A DNA stretch of 64,000 nucleotides from Hepsetus odoe. Lineage: Eukaryota; Chordata; Actinopteri; Characiformes; Hepsetidae. Below the pieces are notes generated by a model. It had not been told where the DNA came from and searched no databases. It saw only the letters and a list, made by a program, of their open reading frames with translations. Below are positions 50,871-62,839 of the stretch, piece by piece (position 1 is the first letter of the stretch; every line of letters starts with the position of its first letter). The DNA lies in contig CM029384.1 in the NCBI GenBank assembly GCA_017165825.1, forward strand, positions 23,701,033 through 23,765,032, read 5' to 3'. Position numbers and translations under genes: made by a program.

Positions 50871-51611
50871 GCCTGTTGAAATCCCGTCCACTTTCTCGGA
50901 GCGGCGCCACGCAGCCAATCAGAACTGAGAGCAGCGTTCGATATTCAAATGAGCTGACTTTTAGGTCAAAGTTCTCGCCTCCTCCCCTGGCCGGTTTGAG
51001 AAGGCAGCGCTGGGACACACTTTCCTCCTGCCCCTCCTCTCCACCCAATCCCTTCTCTCCTCCCTGGGGCCTCCCCTCTCTGCTCCATCCTCCCTCCTGT
51101 CGGTAATCACTATTTCTCTCCTTTTTTGAAGCGCGCCTGCGTTTCATCCCGCTCTTTCGTCCCGCGTGCGCGCCCGCCTCTCTCTCCTCCTCCTCTCTCC
51201 ATCTCCTTCTTCTTCTCCTTCTTCTTTCCATCCCCTCTCTCTCTCTCCGTGCCACGAGCCCGAGCTGCTCCTCCTTGTCCTTATTTGTTTGTTTGTTTGT
51301 TTGTTTTGGAGATGCCCTTTCCCGCGCGCGCCGCTCCTAAAATCCGGAGACCCCCGGTAACGAGGGGCTGTGTTTTTTTTTTTTTTTCATTTTTTTTATT
51401 TTTGATTTTTTGGACCCCAAGAAGACTCCACTGGGATACCCTCCAAACCCCCCACGCGACCCTCCGGTGCGCGCGGCTCTGATACCCCCACCCCACCTTG
51501 GTGCGTTTTTTTTGGAAAGAGAAGAACTTCCTAATCTTCTGGTTTTTTTTCTTCTTCTTCTCGTCTTTGCTGACCTTTGGGGTCCAGGAGGATTACGCTC
51601 CGCACGCGCGC
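50871..51611 (+). promoter_or_regulatory. ebf: ebf promoter and 5' UTR
   Basis: GC-rich leader with CpGs, a CCAAT box (CAGCCAATCAGA, CCAAT at 50914-50918), an ATTCAAATGAG octamer-like site at 50942, and a long pyrimidine-rich tract at 51175-51260. T runs at 51373-51410 and 51540-51560 follow. The transcription start is not visible. Confidence 0.55.
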
Positions 51612-51745
51612 ATGTTCTCCCTGCAGGACGGCCTCCCGCGGGGGGCGCTCACCATGAAGGAAGAGCCGCTGGCCGGCGGGATGACGCCCGTGCGCTCGTG
51701 GATGCAGAGCGCGGGGATCCTGGACGCTAACACGGCGGCGCAGAG
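51612..51745 (+). CDS. ebf: EBF/COE transcription factor, first coding exon (paralogue unresolved)
   Basis: Encodes 44 residues starting MFSLQDGLPRG, then MKEEPLAGGMTPVRSWMQ and AGILDANTAAQ, and ends AG|GTAACC in phase 2. This is the conserved N-terminus of early B-cell factors, and the phase lets AG join C to give the S of the following SGVGLAR segment. EBFs are zinc-knuckle (COE domain) DNA-binding factors of neural, mesodermal and lymphoid development. LPRG...KEEPL and AGILD lean towards EBF4, while the MF start resembles EBF1/EBF3. I cannot find the next exon (ARAHFEKQPPSN region) by eye through 64000, so intron 1 probably exceeds 12 kb. Confidence 0.9.
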
Positions 51746-51889
51746 GTAACCACGCCGGCGCGCGCTGTCCTACACGGGAGGGGTGTAGTGTGCGCGTGTG
51801 GTTGTAGACAGTGGGGTCCTAGGAGCAGAACAGTCCCCGGACAGGTGAGACCAACAAATACAGGGTGGGAAAATAACTCAAAACAAGTG

Positions 51890-52235
51890 TGTACGGAGGA
51901 GGGGGGGGAAGGGGTACATGGGGGCACGTGTTGGTGCTCGGGGCAGATAAGAATGTATGTACACCTACATGGTTTAGGGGGTAGATAGACATGTATGGGG
52001 CAAATTGGGGCAGACGAGAACAAATGGGGTAGGAAGCGATGTAAGCGAAGGTCAGAATGCATAGGGTGCAAGGGGCAGGTAGAGGCACATTGGATGGCAG
52101 GTGGGGGCACTTGGGGATGTGTGGGCTAGCTAGGAGCAAACTGGGATTTATGTGGGAGGTATAGCACTTTGGCATGTTTGGGGCAGGTAGGTGCAAGCAG
52201 GGGTGGCAAGCAAGGGTAGAGAGTGACGTATGGGG
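51890..52235 (+). repeat. G-rich degenerate minisatellite in ebf intron 1
   Basis: Repeating GGGGCA...-type units of about 30 bp (GGGGCAGATAAGAATG, GGGGCAGACGAGAACA, GGGGCAGGTAGAGGCA, GGGGGCACTTGGGGATG). The G runs could form G-quadruplexes in RNA. Confidence 0.65.
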
Positions 52236-52344
52236 CAGCTTGTCGTGTGTGTGTTGTCGGCCAGTGTAGACTATTGTCCAAAATCAACTTCAGCGATGGA
52301 ACACTGATCCCCGCGCGGGACCAACTTTCTCGCGCGCCAAACTC

Positions 52345-52548
52345 TAAAGGTGATGCACCTGAGAGACACTGAGCAGCACCTGAGAGACACTGAGCAAAAC
52401 CTGCACTGAGAAATACCTGAGCTTTACTGAGCAACACCTGAGCTTACTGAGCAGCACCTGAGCTTAACTGAGCAACACCTGAGCTTTACTGAGCAAAACC
52501 TGCACTGAGAAATACCTGAGCTTTACTGAGCAACACCTGAGATTCTAA
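52345..52548 (+). repeat. 21-22 bp tandem repeat in ebf intron 1
   Basis: About nine copies of units such as ACTGAGCAACACCTGAGCTT, with a higher-order repeat that includes AAACCTGCACTGAGAAATAC twice. Confidence 0.85.
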
Positions 52549-53639
52549 TTGGCGGGATTGCGGTAGATAAACTTTGTTTTTACTCAAAATGACCTCAGGC
52601 AGGTGTTTTTCTTTCTCTTCTAACTGGAAGTTCGTGGAGTTCATGTTAAACTACAGCCTGACCTCACGAGCGCAAAGCCGGATTTTAGGCGCGTGGAGCC
52701 GCGCGAGGGTTTAAAACTCTCCAATTCCTCAAGCACCGGTCCCGCGCGCGCTTTTAGGGAGGAAAGTGTTGCCAAGAAGCCGCTCTGGCTGCAAAAAGTG
52801 TTGCGTTAAACCGCGCTCGCGAGAGAAGTGCAGATCAAAGTGAGGCGCGCGGGTTCGAGGCTGCTTGTTTTATTTTTTAAATGTAGCGCTAAAATTCGGA
52901 GCGCGCGCCGGGAGTCTGCTTGAAAGGACAGGGGAAAGGAAAGTGTGACTGATTTCCATCTCTCTCTCTCTCTGAACTGGAACCGAGACTCAAGCATCCA
53001 GCCGAAACTGATAAATAAATAAACAAACAACAATGCACGAAAATAAACAAATACCTTTTTTTTTATTCCTCGAAAGTGCCACCTGTTATTGATTAATTAA
53101 TTATTTCTGCAATTAAAAAAAGAAAAAATTGTACTTATACTCTGAAACAACGGGTCGGTTTATATTCATAATTAAGATTTTTTTTCCACATCTAATTGTG
53201 AAAAAAACTAACTAAATAAAATTAAATTCAAAATGATCCAAAAACTCACCAGAACACACACACACACACAAATAAATTAAAAAATTCCCCGGAAACGCAC
53301 AGGTTCTGCAAAAGGGATCATTAATATTTACATTAATATTTGACCTTTTTTTACATTTTATTTGTTGTTCAAATAAACAGATCCCAGGTCATCTTTAATA
53401 TCCATGGAGGTCTGTTAACTAGTAATGTTATAAATAATAATAAATGTGAAATATTCAGTGAATAATATAAAATAAATGTCCGGATCAATGCGTCCAGACA
53501 CATTCGATCTGGTAAGTGCAGCAGTTGGAGGAGCTTCAATGCTGCAAAAATCACATTTTTAAAATAAATGAAATTGTGCCTAAAATAAATTCACACTGGG
53601 AAATGAATAATGTTTCTACCTGTTTAAAAATAACCGGAG

Positions 53640-53830
53640 GAGCAGTACCCTGGGAGCTGGAGTCTGGGCAATAAGATGTGTTATTATTTATGAAGATATT
53701 CCCACGCTTATTGGCTCCTCCTGATCAAAGCCGCGGCGCTGATCGGAACCCAGAGCTGGATTACAATTAATCTGTGACACGCCTGGAGAAAAGGGGCCTT
53801 TATTTATGGGATTATTGCTTTATTTACTTG
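53640..53830 (+). promoter_or_regulatory. Candidate conserved non-coding block in ebf intron 1
   Basis: Balanced, repeat-free sequence with AAGATATTCCCACGC, GATTACAATTAATCTG and CCTTTATTTATGGGATTATT. Such blocks are usual in introns of EBF genes. No alignment available. Confidence 0.3.
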
Positions 53831-53999
53831 TTCAGTTGTCGATTTACTTACTTTGACGCGCATCTCGGCACGTGTGACGAGAACCGACGTGAAAGATCAG
53901 CGCAAAGTGCTATTACACAGTTATTATACAGTTATAATACTGTTATAAATAGGTATTAGCGTCACTGAACATCATATAACGTGTTCTTTATTCCAGACT

Positions 54000-54362
<363 letters not shown>

Positions 54363-54584
54363 ATTTATTATTCAGGCTAATGACCCTTCACATTTCACCC
54401 TGGGGTTTGTTTAATTATTTTTCCTTCCTTTAGTAATGAACTTCATGAAAATAAAACACTATTTTAAAGCCCCAGTGAAACATTAAATCATGCACAGGCA
54501 CTGCGCACTCAGGCTTAATGTTTATATTTCTTTCCTTCATTTTAAATCAGCGATTACACAAGGTGCCCTGATGTGGAGGCTGTG

Positions 54585-54792
54585 TGTGTGTGTGTGTGTG
54601 TGTGGTGCAGGTGTGTGTTCACATGAGTGCTTATGAGCTGCTTGTGGGGAAGCGTAGTTGACGACGGTGCTGTTCGCTGATCAGGAAGGAGGGGACAGTC
54701 AACAGCAGAGTGACCAGAGTGTCAGTGTGTGTCCATTCAGACACACTGTGTGTGAGGAGCGTGTGTGTGTGTGTGTGTGTGGGGGGGGGGGG
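54585..54792. repeat. GT microsatellites and G run
   Basis: (GT)n at 54583-54603 and 54761-54780, then G14 at 54781-54793. Confidence 0.88.
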
Positions 54793-54885
54793 GTAGTGTG
54801 GGTAAAGTGGATTAGGAAGTAGGATAGACGGTCTGCTCAAAGATGGAGATACCTCCTATATTCCTCTCTTCTTTCTTCTCTCTCT

Positions 54886-54888
<3 letters not shown>

Positions 54889-54957
<69 letters not shown>

Positions 54958-54975
54958 GTAGAGAGAGAGGGAGAG
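54889..54975. repeat. TA then GA microsatellite
   Basis: (TA)n of about 23 units followed by (GA)n; CT-rich sequence continues to 55250. Confidence 0.92.
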
Positions 54976-56469
54976 AGGACTTTCTCACATGTTCTGCTCT
55001 CTCTTCTTCCCTTCTTCTCTCTCTCCCTCTCTCTCTTTTATTTATCTGACTAAATACTTTTATTCCCACTCTTTCTCATCTCCTCCCCTCTTTCTTTCTC
55101 TCTCATCTCATTCTCTCTCACTACATCTTTTCCTGCCCTCTCTCTATACCTTCTCATTTTCGCTCTCTATTTATCATCTCTGTCCCCTCTTTCTTTACCT
55201 GTGTTTTTCTTCCACCTCTACCCAATTCACTTTTCACTCTCTTTCTATATGTTCTCCCCCTTTTACCCCCCATTTGGGGTGACCGGGGGGGCTCCACACA
55301 GCTGGGTAACAGATTTCACTTGACCCCTTCTCTCGTCCCACTGCCGCTCACTGTAAAACCTGGCAAAGTGAATTATGTCGCCTGTGTTACGTTTGCAGAG
55401 AGACGGGGCGTTCGGACCTAATGAAGTCCAGACCCTGGGGCTTTGGAGGGAGAGACAGTTACAGAGAGTGTGTGTGTGTGTGTGTGTGAGAATCTATTAT
55501 CTGCCCCTTGACCCTCTTGGACTGTGCGGGAATTTATCTTTAAAAGAAGCTGGCCTTTGTTTTTTAAGGTGGACTCAGAGCGGGACTGAAAGTCAGGTAT
55601 GGACGGCAGGAATTTGTGTTCTGCAAACGGAATGTCTGCTTTTTAGAGCTTGAAATTTTTGTCCAAATGCAGCAGGACAGTTTGGCGTCTTGTTCCACAT
55701 AGTCTCTGAGTAACAAGCCTTAGCATGAGGATGCACTCATCAGGTGGAATTAAAGCTATTTGGGTTTTTCGATGAACTAATTACAACTGGGCTTGTTGGG
55801 ATTTCAGGTTCATTTTTAGACCGTTGCTCCTTAAACCTCTGCGCATTCGTCAGTTTGTATGCCTTCAGAAAATAAAATTAGAGAAACAGTGTAAATGCTC
55901 CAGATTTGAACCGTAACTATGTTTTTGTCCCAGAAGACAGCGTGCAGATCTGGGCCTTTTCATTACCTGTTTTTGAATTATAGCAGTAAAATAGAAAGCC
56001 TGGCAGATCAGACCACTTTAAAGATACACCTACAGTGGAATATGGTGGAATTATGTTTCCATACAAGACTGAAGACGTACCCATGAGGGGACCAGCCCAG
56101 TGTATCTTTATTTCTGGGAGTGTAAGACTTATCTTAGGGATTCATTTTAGGCTCCAGTGAGTGAAGGTCTGCAAGGGGCTCACTGGTGAACTTCAGAGCT
56201 CGCTGCCTGAAGTTTTTATCTACAGTAAATAAAAACAAAAAAAAACAACCTGATGGCTGACATGGTCCCGCGCCTCTGAAACGATCTGGGCCTGAGTGGG
56301 GGAACCCTGCACAGAGGGGCAAGTGTTTCTCTCCAGCTGCCCCGAACCTGTAGGCGATTAGCAGGCGGCCGGCCAGGCCACCTCCATAATGACCCCATTA
56401 GACACATACAGGTGACCAGCTAATGGCTTCAGCTGTAGCCCACTAATGATATTTGGAAATAAGTGTTTT

Positions 56470-56680
56470 TGAGAGAGAGAGAGAGCGAGAGAGAGAGGGA
56501 GAGAGAGAGAGCTTTGATTTGCAAGTGTGCACAGGTGTGCATGTGAGTGTGTGAGTGTGTGTGGGTGTTTTTTTTATAGCTGTTCCATTTATAGGTGATT
56601 GGTGTTACTGCACCTGCCCTACTAGCAACACACACACACACACACACACGCACACGCGTGCACACACACACTCAAGCACA
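56470..56680. repeat. GA, TG and CA microsatellites
   Basis: (GA)n at 56470-56510, TG-rich at 56540-56566, (CA)n with CACG variants at 56628-56670. Confidence 0.88.
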
Positions 56681-56734
56681 CTCAAGCACACGATTGTTGT
56701 AATACCTTGTCAGAATTATATTAACTTAAATATA

Positions 56735-56885
56735 TATCTATCCATTATCTCCCTATCTCTGACTCATTTTCTTTGCCGCTTGTACTTTTGGGGGAAGGGG
56801 GGGGGGTGCTAGAGTCTACCCCAGCTCTTACAGGGCAAAAGGCGAGGAAACACCCCGGACAGGACGCCAGTCCGTCACAGCGCAT
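56735..56885. repeat. Dispersed fish repeat (LINE 3' type)
   Basis: TCTTTGCCGCTTGTACTTTT, GTGCTAGAGTCTACCCCAGC, CCGGACAGGACGCCAGTCCG; related to 49085-49215. Confidence 0.6.
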
Positions 56886-57331
56886 TATATTTTATCCAGA
56901 TGTTATAAAATGACTACACTGTGTACCTACAGAAACGTTGAACGATCAAAAACGAATGAGCCGACTGAAGTGAATCAAAATGTCTTGAGAACACATATGG
57001 TTCTATCACTTCCCTTTAAATGTAAATTATGTGTAGGTATATGTATTTTAAATTTTTTTAATAACTAAACCTGTAAGTCTATAAAGTGCCAAGAGGTTCT
57101 GTCATGGAACCATTTTTGGTGCTTCTTAGAAGGTTCTTTAAAGCAAAGGTTCTCAAAGTGGTCCCCAGATAACTCCTTCTGACTGGACGAAGGATTTCTT
57201 TGGGAAGAACTGCTTTAAAGAACCATAGAGAACAGTTTATCAGTTCTAGACAAGTTTTCTTTAAGCCTGCAACCTGTGATGTGTTAAGGATAATCTAAAA
57301 TACATAATGTCCATACATACACACACACACA

Positions 57332-57364
<33 letters not shown>

Positions 57365-57844
57365 TGGCTCCACACTTCCAGCCAACCTCATGTAGGCAGC
57401 TGATCCATTAGGCTCAGGCTCTGTTACTCTAATATTTCGTTGCGTATTTCAGGCCCATCTGCACTAAAAATTTCAGATCTAGGAAAGTGATCATTGAGGT
57501 TACTCAGTAGAGAACCCCTTTTTGAACTTTTTCATTTGGTGGCTCCAAGAGATGTGAGTGTGGAGAAGTCCAACGGACCTCCATGTGTAATAAAGTCACC
57601 ATACACTTTCCTAGAACCTTGACTGTATGAGGGTTTCAGGTTTTAGGATCTTTAAGAGCGAGTCCTCCTTAAAACCGTTCAGTTAAAGCCAGCGCCTGTG
57701 GAGAGCCATCACAAGGTCAGGCGCCAAGAACCACCTAAGAACCTGCTTGGTGTGTTCTGGCTCTCGGCTCCTGCTTCAGTCTTGGAGGAGATATCAGCCC
57801 AGGGAAGCTGGAAAATGTTCTGTCGGGGGAAAAAGAGAGAAAGG

Positions 57845-58035
57845 TAGCAGGTTCCCTCGTTCCTTTATCAATTAGAGAGCCTTTAGTGCGTGAAGCAGCT
57901 GGGCTGTAATTTCTCAGGCCCGATCGCTGAGTGGAAGCTCTGCCATCTTGCCGCAATTACACACAAATTAGACGTTCGCTGGGAGCCTTTCGCCGCCGTC
58001 TCGCACACAGAATCAGTGCAGTGCGTTCCTGACAA
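57845..58035 (+). promoter_or_regulatory. Candidate conserved non-coding block in ebf intron 1
   Basis: Repeat-free sequence with several homeodomain-type cores (TATCAATTAGAG, GGCTGTAATTTC, CCGCAATTACACACAAATTA). Looks like a developmental enhancer by composition only. Confidence 0.35.
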
Positions 58036-59134
58036 ACTGCCGACCCTGACGGGCCCATCAGCTGTTTGAACAGGTCTGTGTGTGTGTGCAAATATATATA
58101 TATATATATATAAATAAGAATAAGAATGAAAGATGCTTTAAAATATCAGGATTGGGTAATCAGAGATTATATATCTGGGTTACAGAGAATAATTGGATTT
58201 AAAAAATCTGTAATTACATTATAGTTACATTGTTATTGATCACTGGGTTTGTTTGATCTCCTCTTGTTTTAAATTTGTGAGACAATTTGGGTGATAAACA
58301 ATGCTTTAAACGAGCCCTTGAGCAGCACCTGTCCCCTCTGTCCACCCCATAGCGGAACAGGGGAGGAGGGACGGAGAGGTGTAGGAGTGCCGTTATTTAT
58401 GTTTTAAGTTAAAAACACTACTTACATACTTACAAACACTACTTACAAACATTACAACAGCCTATAAAATCATGTTTTTGCCAATTTGGTTAACCGCGTC
58501 TTTTTATTTTTCCTTCATTTAGCGATGATTTCGGAATAAATGCCTTTTATTTGCGCTCATGTTTTTAGATGTGTGCAGGACGGGGTCCGTTTTTCGGCAC
58601 AATATTTTCAAGATCTTCTGCAGTAATCCAAAAGATGACATTTTTGTGTGATCCGCTAGGTTATGTTGCTTATTACAGAAATTTGCTTTCAGTCGCTGAG
58701 CTCATTTCAAAAGAATGTGACCCAGCCCTGTTAGATAACCAGGGGTATTTTTTTTTCCTAATCTGTTGCTTTTGTAGTCTGTAAAGGAGAATGAATGAAA
58801 AGCGCCACAGTGAATGTTATTACTTATTAATAACGGTAATAACGGTGATGATAAGGACAAGTTCTGGATGTTAAATGGCAACAAAAGTTCTTGCGGAATG
58901 AAATGGTCAGGACTAAACCTCTGATTCTGAGGTCGCTCAGAGAAACGGTGGTGAAGACGCTGCCTCGTGCCTGAGATGGGATGGAAGGATGGAAGCGTGG
59001 AAAGAAAAGAAAAGTGATGTTTTAGGACTCCCACCACTTTTCCATCTAGAACGACCCCTGATTTCTTTCAAGCCTTTAATGAAAACAGGCCCAAACCTGC
59101 GACAATAATCAGAAATGCTTTTTCAAACGTGTCT

Positions 59135-59175
59135 ATATATAGATAGACAGACAGACAGATAGATAGATAGATAGG

Positions 59176-59254
<79 letters not shown>

Positions 59255-59285
59255 GTAGATAGATAGATAGATAGATAGATAGATC
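59135..59285. repeat. GATA tetranucleotide array
   Basis: (GATA)n with GACA and GGTA variants, about 37 units. It gives a false open frame of repeated YLSI residues on the minus strand. Confidence 0.95.
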
Positions 59286-59659
59286 TAGGCATAAACACAC
59301 ACATACGCAGAGCTTTGAATGAATTGTTCATGAACTCTGCAGCTCCGTTGCTACGATTTATGGAGTGCAGCCTCCTCGCCCCGACTTCATGTCGACTTTT
59401 ATTAAAGGGCGAGCGTCTGGACGCGAGGCAGTGTGTTTCGGTGACGGGTGAAAGTAGCTAATGATAAAGTGACAATTGGATTAGTCATGTGTGTGTGTGT
59501 GAGTGTGTGTAAGAGATCAGTCTTATTGATCTGAAAGCTCTGTACAAGTGCCAGTATGAGAGGCTATGAATGAGTCAGTGTGAGAGTAAAAGGGATCAGT
59601 CCTATTGATCCTGAAAACCTCCTGCAAGCGCCAGTGCGGACGAGTCGAGCGTGTGTTTG

Positions 59660-59669
59660 AGTGTATGGT

Positions 59670-59719
<50 letters not shown>

Positions 59720-59720
59720 A
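59660..59720. repeat. GT microsatellite
   Basis: About 25 GT units in ebf intron 1. Confidence 0.95.
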
Positions 59721-59829
59721 TTGGGGCGCTGAGCGCTGTAAGCAGAGAGTGACCACACAAAGGCTTCACCGCTCTGCTTTCGCAGGCGACACCACAGCCT
59801 TACTAAATCATCCTGTCATCTCACGAGAA

Positions 59830-59890
<61 letters not shown>

Positions 59891-60100
59891 TGTGTTTTGT
59901 TAAGAGACCTTGGATTAAAGAAAGACACTATATAAATTAAACATATTATTATTAGTTGTATTAATAACAAATATAATATAATATAATATAATATAATATA
60001 ATACAATATAATATGAAAAAAGATAAGTCTATACAATAAAGTAAAGAATTTTATATCTATATATATATGTGTGTGTGTGAGTGTGTGTATGTGTGCATAA

Positions 60101-60149
<49 letters not shown>

Positions 60150-60150
60150 G
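59830..60150. repeat. GT, ATAAT and GATA arrays
   Basis: (GT)n at 59831-59895, (ATAAT)n at 59971-60010, a TG tract at 60067-60095 and (GATA)n at 60101-60148. Confidence 0.93.
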
Positions 60151-61609
60151 AGCAAAAATACGATTTAACATCAGAAAATTCTCTCAAGATGTGTCAAAAT
60201 TTCATGGCAACCCAACAGAAATGTGCCAAAATCATTCAAAAATCACCTTCCTTTGACTTTTTATTCTGTATATACACTGTGTTTATGATTATGCAAAAAT
60301 GAACAAAAACATAGAAAGGCTCAGATTAATTTCTGTGTTTATTCTAACGTTTTTTTATTCCTGACGGCTCAGACACCCTCTTTTTAAACGTGTTCTCGAG
60401 AGCTCTAACACGCCTGCACGGCAGCGTAAACCCCGTAAAACTTCATAGTTTAGTCGATAAACGAGTGAACGTTGAACCGCAGTCCTTCGTCCTTTGGGTT
60501 GCTGGACATTCGGATTCCTCGGCGGACGTCCTCGTGCAGTGGACGCTCTCGCACTACAGACTGCAGGAGGACGTCGGTTCTTTTTATTTAACGGCGTTTG
60601 AAACTGAAAAGGCCCGTCTGCGTGAGCGATGCTGTCTCTGCGTTTGATCAACATTTTTAAATGCAAATTATACCATCAGTATGAGAATTTGGACATTCTG
60701 GGATGTTGATCTTTCAGATTTTCTTCAGATTTGGCTTTTCATTCGTGTGCAGAGATGATCAGATCTGAGCCACAAGCTTTAGTTTAGAAAGTACAGGACA
60801 TTTTTATCCTTTTCTACAAAGAACTTCATATGTTCAGTGTCACAGATGGGCTTCGGTTGAAACAGTGGTGCAGAAGTGCTGCTGATTCTGGAAGATTTCT
60901 CCTTCGTTTGGTCCTCTGTACTCATTTATGTTCAATATTTTCCCCAAAATTATCAAATTTAAACAGAAAAAAGTCCACTTTGTGCTTTCAGACCCCAGCT
61001 GTGAGAGTGTGTGTGCCGGCGTTGGTGTGTACAAGTTGCTGAAGGATGTCTACTATGATCGAGACTGTCTTTGTCCTCTTAAGGTGGTTTGGTTGTAGTG
61101 TGACGTGAGTGTTTTAGGGGTTTAGGGAGTGTTTTAGGGAGAATTTGCACTCGATTGGCAGCTTTCGCCCCTTTTTTAGACACCTGTGTGAGACGGTGGT
61201 GTGTGTGTGTGGTTGTGTGTGTGTTTAATGTGGTCTCGGCAGCGGTATAGACAGCTGGTGGAGTGTGTGCCAGCTTATCACTCTGAGACGTGACAGACAG
61301 GCAGCTCTGCTCTTTTGTGGAGCTCGCGGGGAGACGACTGGCTCTTCCGGAAAAGACGGGCGTCGATCCGTCCCATCTGCTGCGGCGGTAACTTTGCTCC
61401 GATTAGGTCTCCCAACTTTGCCGAAACCAAAATATGGGAACAGGTTTTTGAGTCGAAAGGTGCTTTTGAAGTCATGCTCCCAAAAGTATTTGGACACATT
61501 GATGAAGGAACGATCTCATAGCAGGTTTGATGAGGGACATTCCTGTATTGGTGAAAGGATTCAGACGTCTGAATGTCCCTCAGGGACATGAAATGAGGGT
61601 GAAGACACT

Positions 61610-61790
61610 GACACATTGTTTCAGTTTGGAAAAGTGAGACAATTTGAACATCATCACCGTCCCATAGGGACTCCAAGAGACACATGGAGCTTCACTGGTG
61701 CGTTCGGAGAAGAAATAAAATGGACATTTTTTTTGTGACGTCTGGTTCCATTCACCCCACTGTAAAGGACTGGAGGCCCAGTACGCACCG
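61610..61790. repeat. Third copy of an unnamed dispersed repeat
   Basis: Shares CACCGTCCCATAGGGACTCC, GAGCTTCACTGGTGCG, GAAATAAAATGGA and GTCTGGTTCCATTCACC with 29690-29930 and 28570-28690. Confidence 0.5.
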
Positions 61791-62392
61791 AACTCACTCA
61801 GGATGACACATTTCAAAGCAGAACATCTTGGACGGCTTTGATTACGTCTTTACTTTTTGCATTTTAATTTCAGAACATGGGTGGAGTTCCCCTGTCCATC
61901 AAATCGCTGATTTGGGTTTTCAAGTGGGGCCGTCTCAGCATTACGACCATTTTTTCACACTTCAGGGACTCGCTGTTTGCTGAAATCCCTTCACACACAT
62001 GCACACACACACACACACAGCGTGTGACTCACACTGCTCTAATAGCTGAGATCATCCGAATGCATTGTGGAAAACGAGTGTCTGGACTAGTCTCTATTAC
62101 TTTTTAATGGCTTAACCCTTTAAACCCCACACAGATCCTTCCTCTGTGCGCTAGTTTGTGTAGTTTAATAATGATAAGCCTGGATTTATGAACAATAAAG
62201 CGGGAGTTTAGCTAAATCAGGCTTTTGTGTGTGTGTGTGAGACAGGCTGAGTGTGAGCGTGTCTCAGACTGTGATGTCACCGTAGCAGAGAGACATGGCC
62301 TGTCCTCTTCCTCCTCCTGCAGCCTCGTTACAGCGCTAACAAGTGCACCGAGGGGGTGCAGACGGGTCAGTCCTGCAAATGTAGGCCAGAGT

Positions 62393-62393
<1 letters not shown>

Positions 62394-62440
<47 letters not shown>
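62394..62440. repeat. CT microsatellite
   Basis: (CT)n of about 22 units. Confidence 0.95.
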
Positions 62441-62443
<3 letters not shown>

Positions 62444-62764
62444 TTCCCTTTTATTATCACGAGTATAGTGAAGGTCATGACTTGAGAAGTTGAAGTGACG
62501 GTGCCAGGTCGTTGGTGCCAGGTCGGGCCAGTCTCGGTGCCGGTCCCGGTCCCAGTCCACGCTATGAGTTTACAGCGGGTTGAAATGCAGAGAGAGGGAT
62601 AAATGGAGCAGAAGAGAGGAACAAAGCAATAAGGAAACATCATAAGAGAAAGAAAAAGAAAGAAAGAGAACTTTGTTTATTTATTTAACTCATTCATTCT
62701 TTTATTTGATCAACCAAGGCATGCTTGTTTTTTCTCCTTCCTTCTTTTAAAGGCTGGAATGGGA

Positions 62765-62804
62765 GACAGAGAGAGAGAGAGAGTGAGAGTGAGAGAGAGA
62801 GAGA

Positions 62805-62837
<33 letters not shown>

Positions 62838-62838
62838 T
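62765..62838. repeat. GA microsatellite
   Basis: (GA)n with GAGT interruptions. Confidence 0.95.
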
Positions 62839-62839
62839 C

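Noticed and set aside
55375..55653. Possible EBF exon 2
   Set aside because: Frame does not contain the conserved SGVGLARAHFEKQPPSN segment in any phase.
59821..60171. 116-codon minus-strand ORF of repeated YLSI and TH residues
   Set aside because: Translation of GATA and GT microsatellites.
60355..60666. Overlapping ORFs of 85 and 103 codons on opposite strands
   Set aside because: GC-rich local sequence; no EBF similarity and no convincing splice sites in phase.
61265..61685. Overlapping ORFs of 108 and 135 codons
   Set aside because: They run across a dispersed repeat and lack similarity to known proteins.
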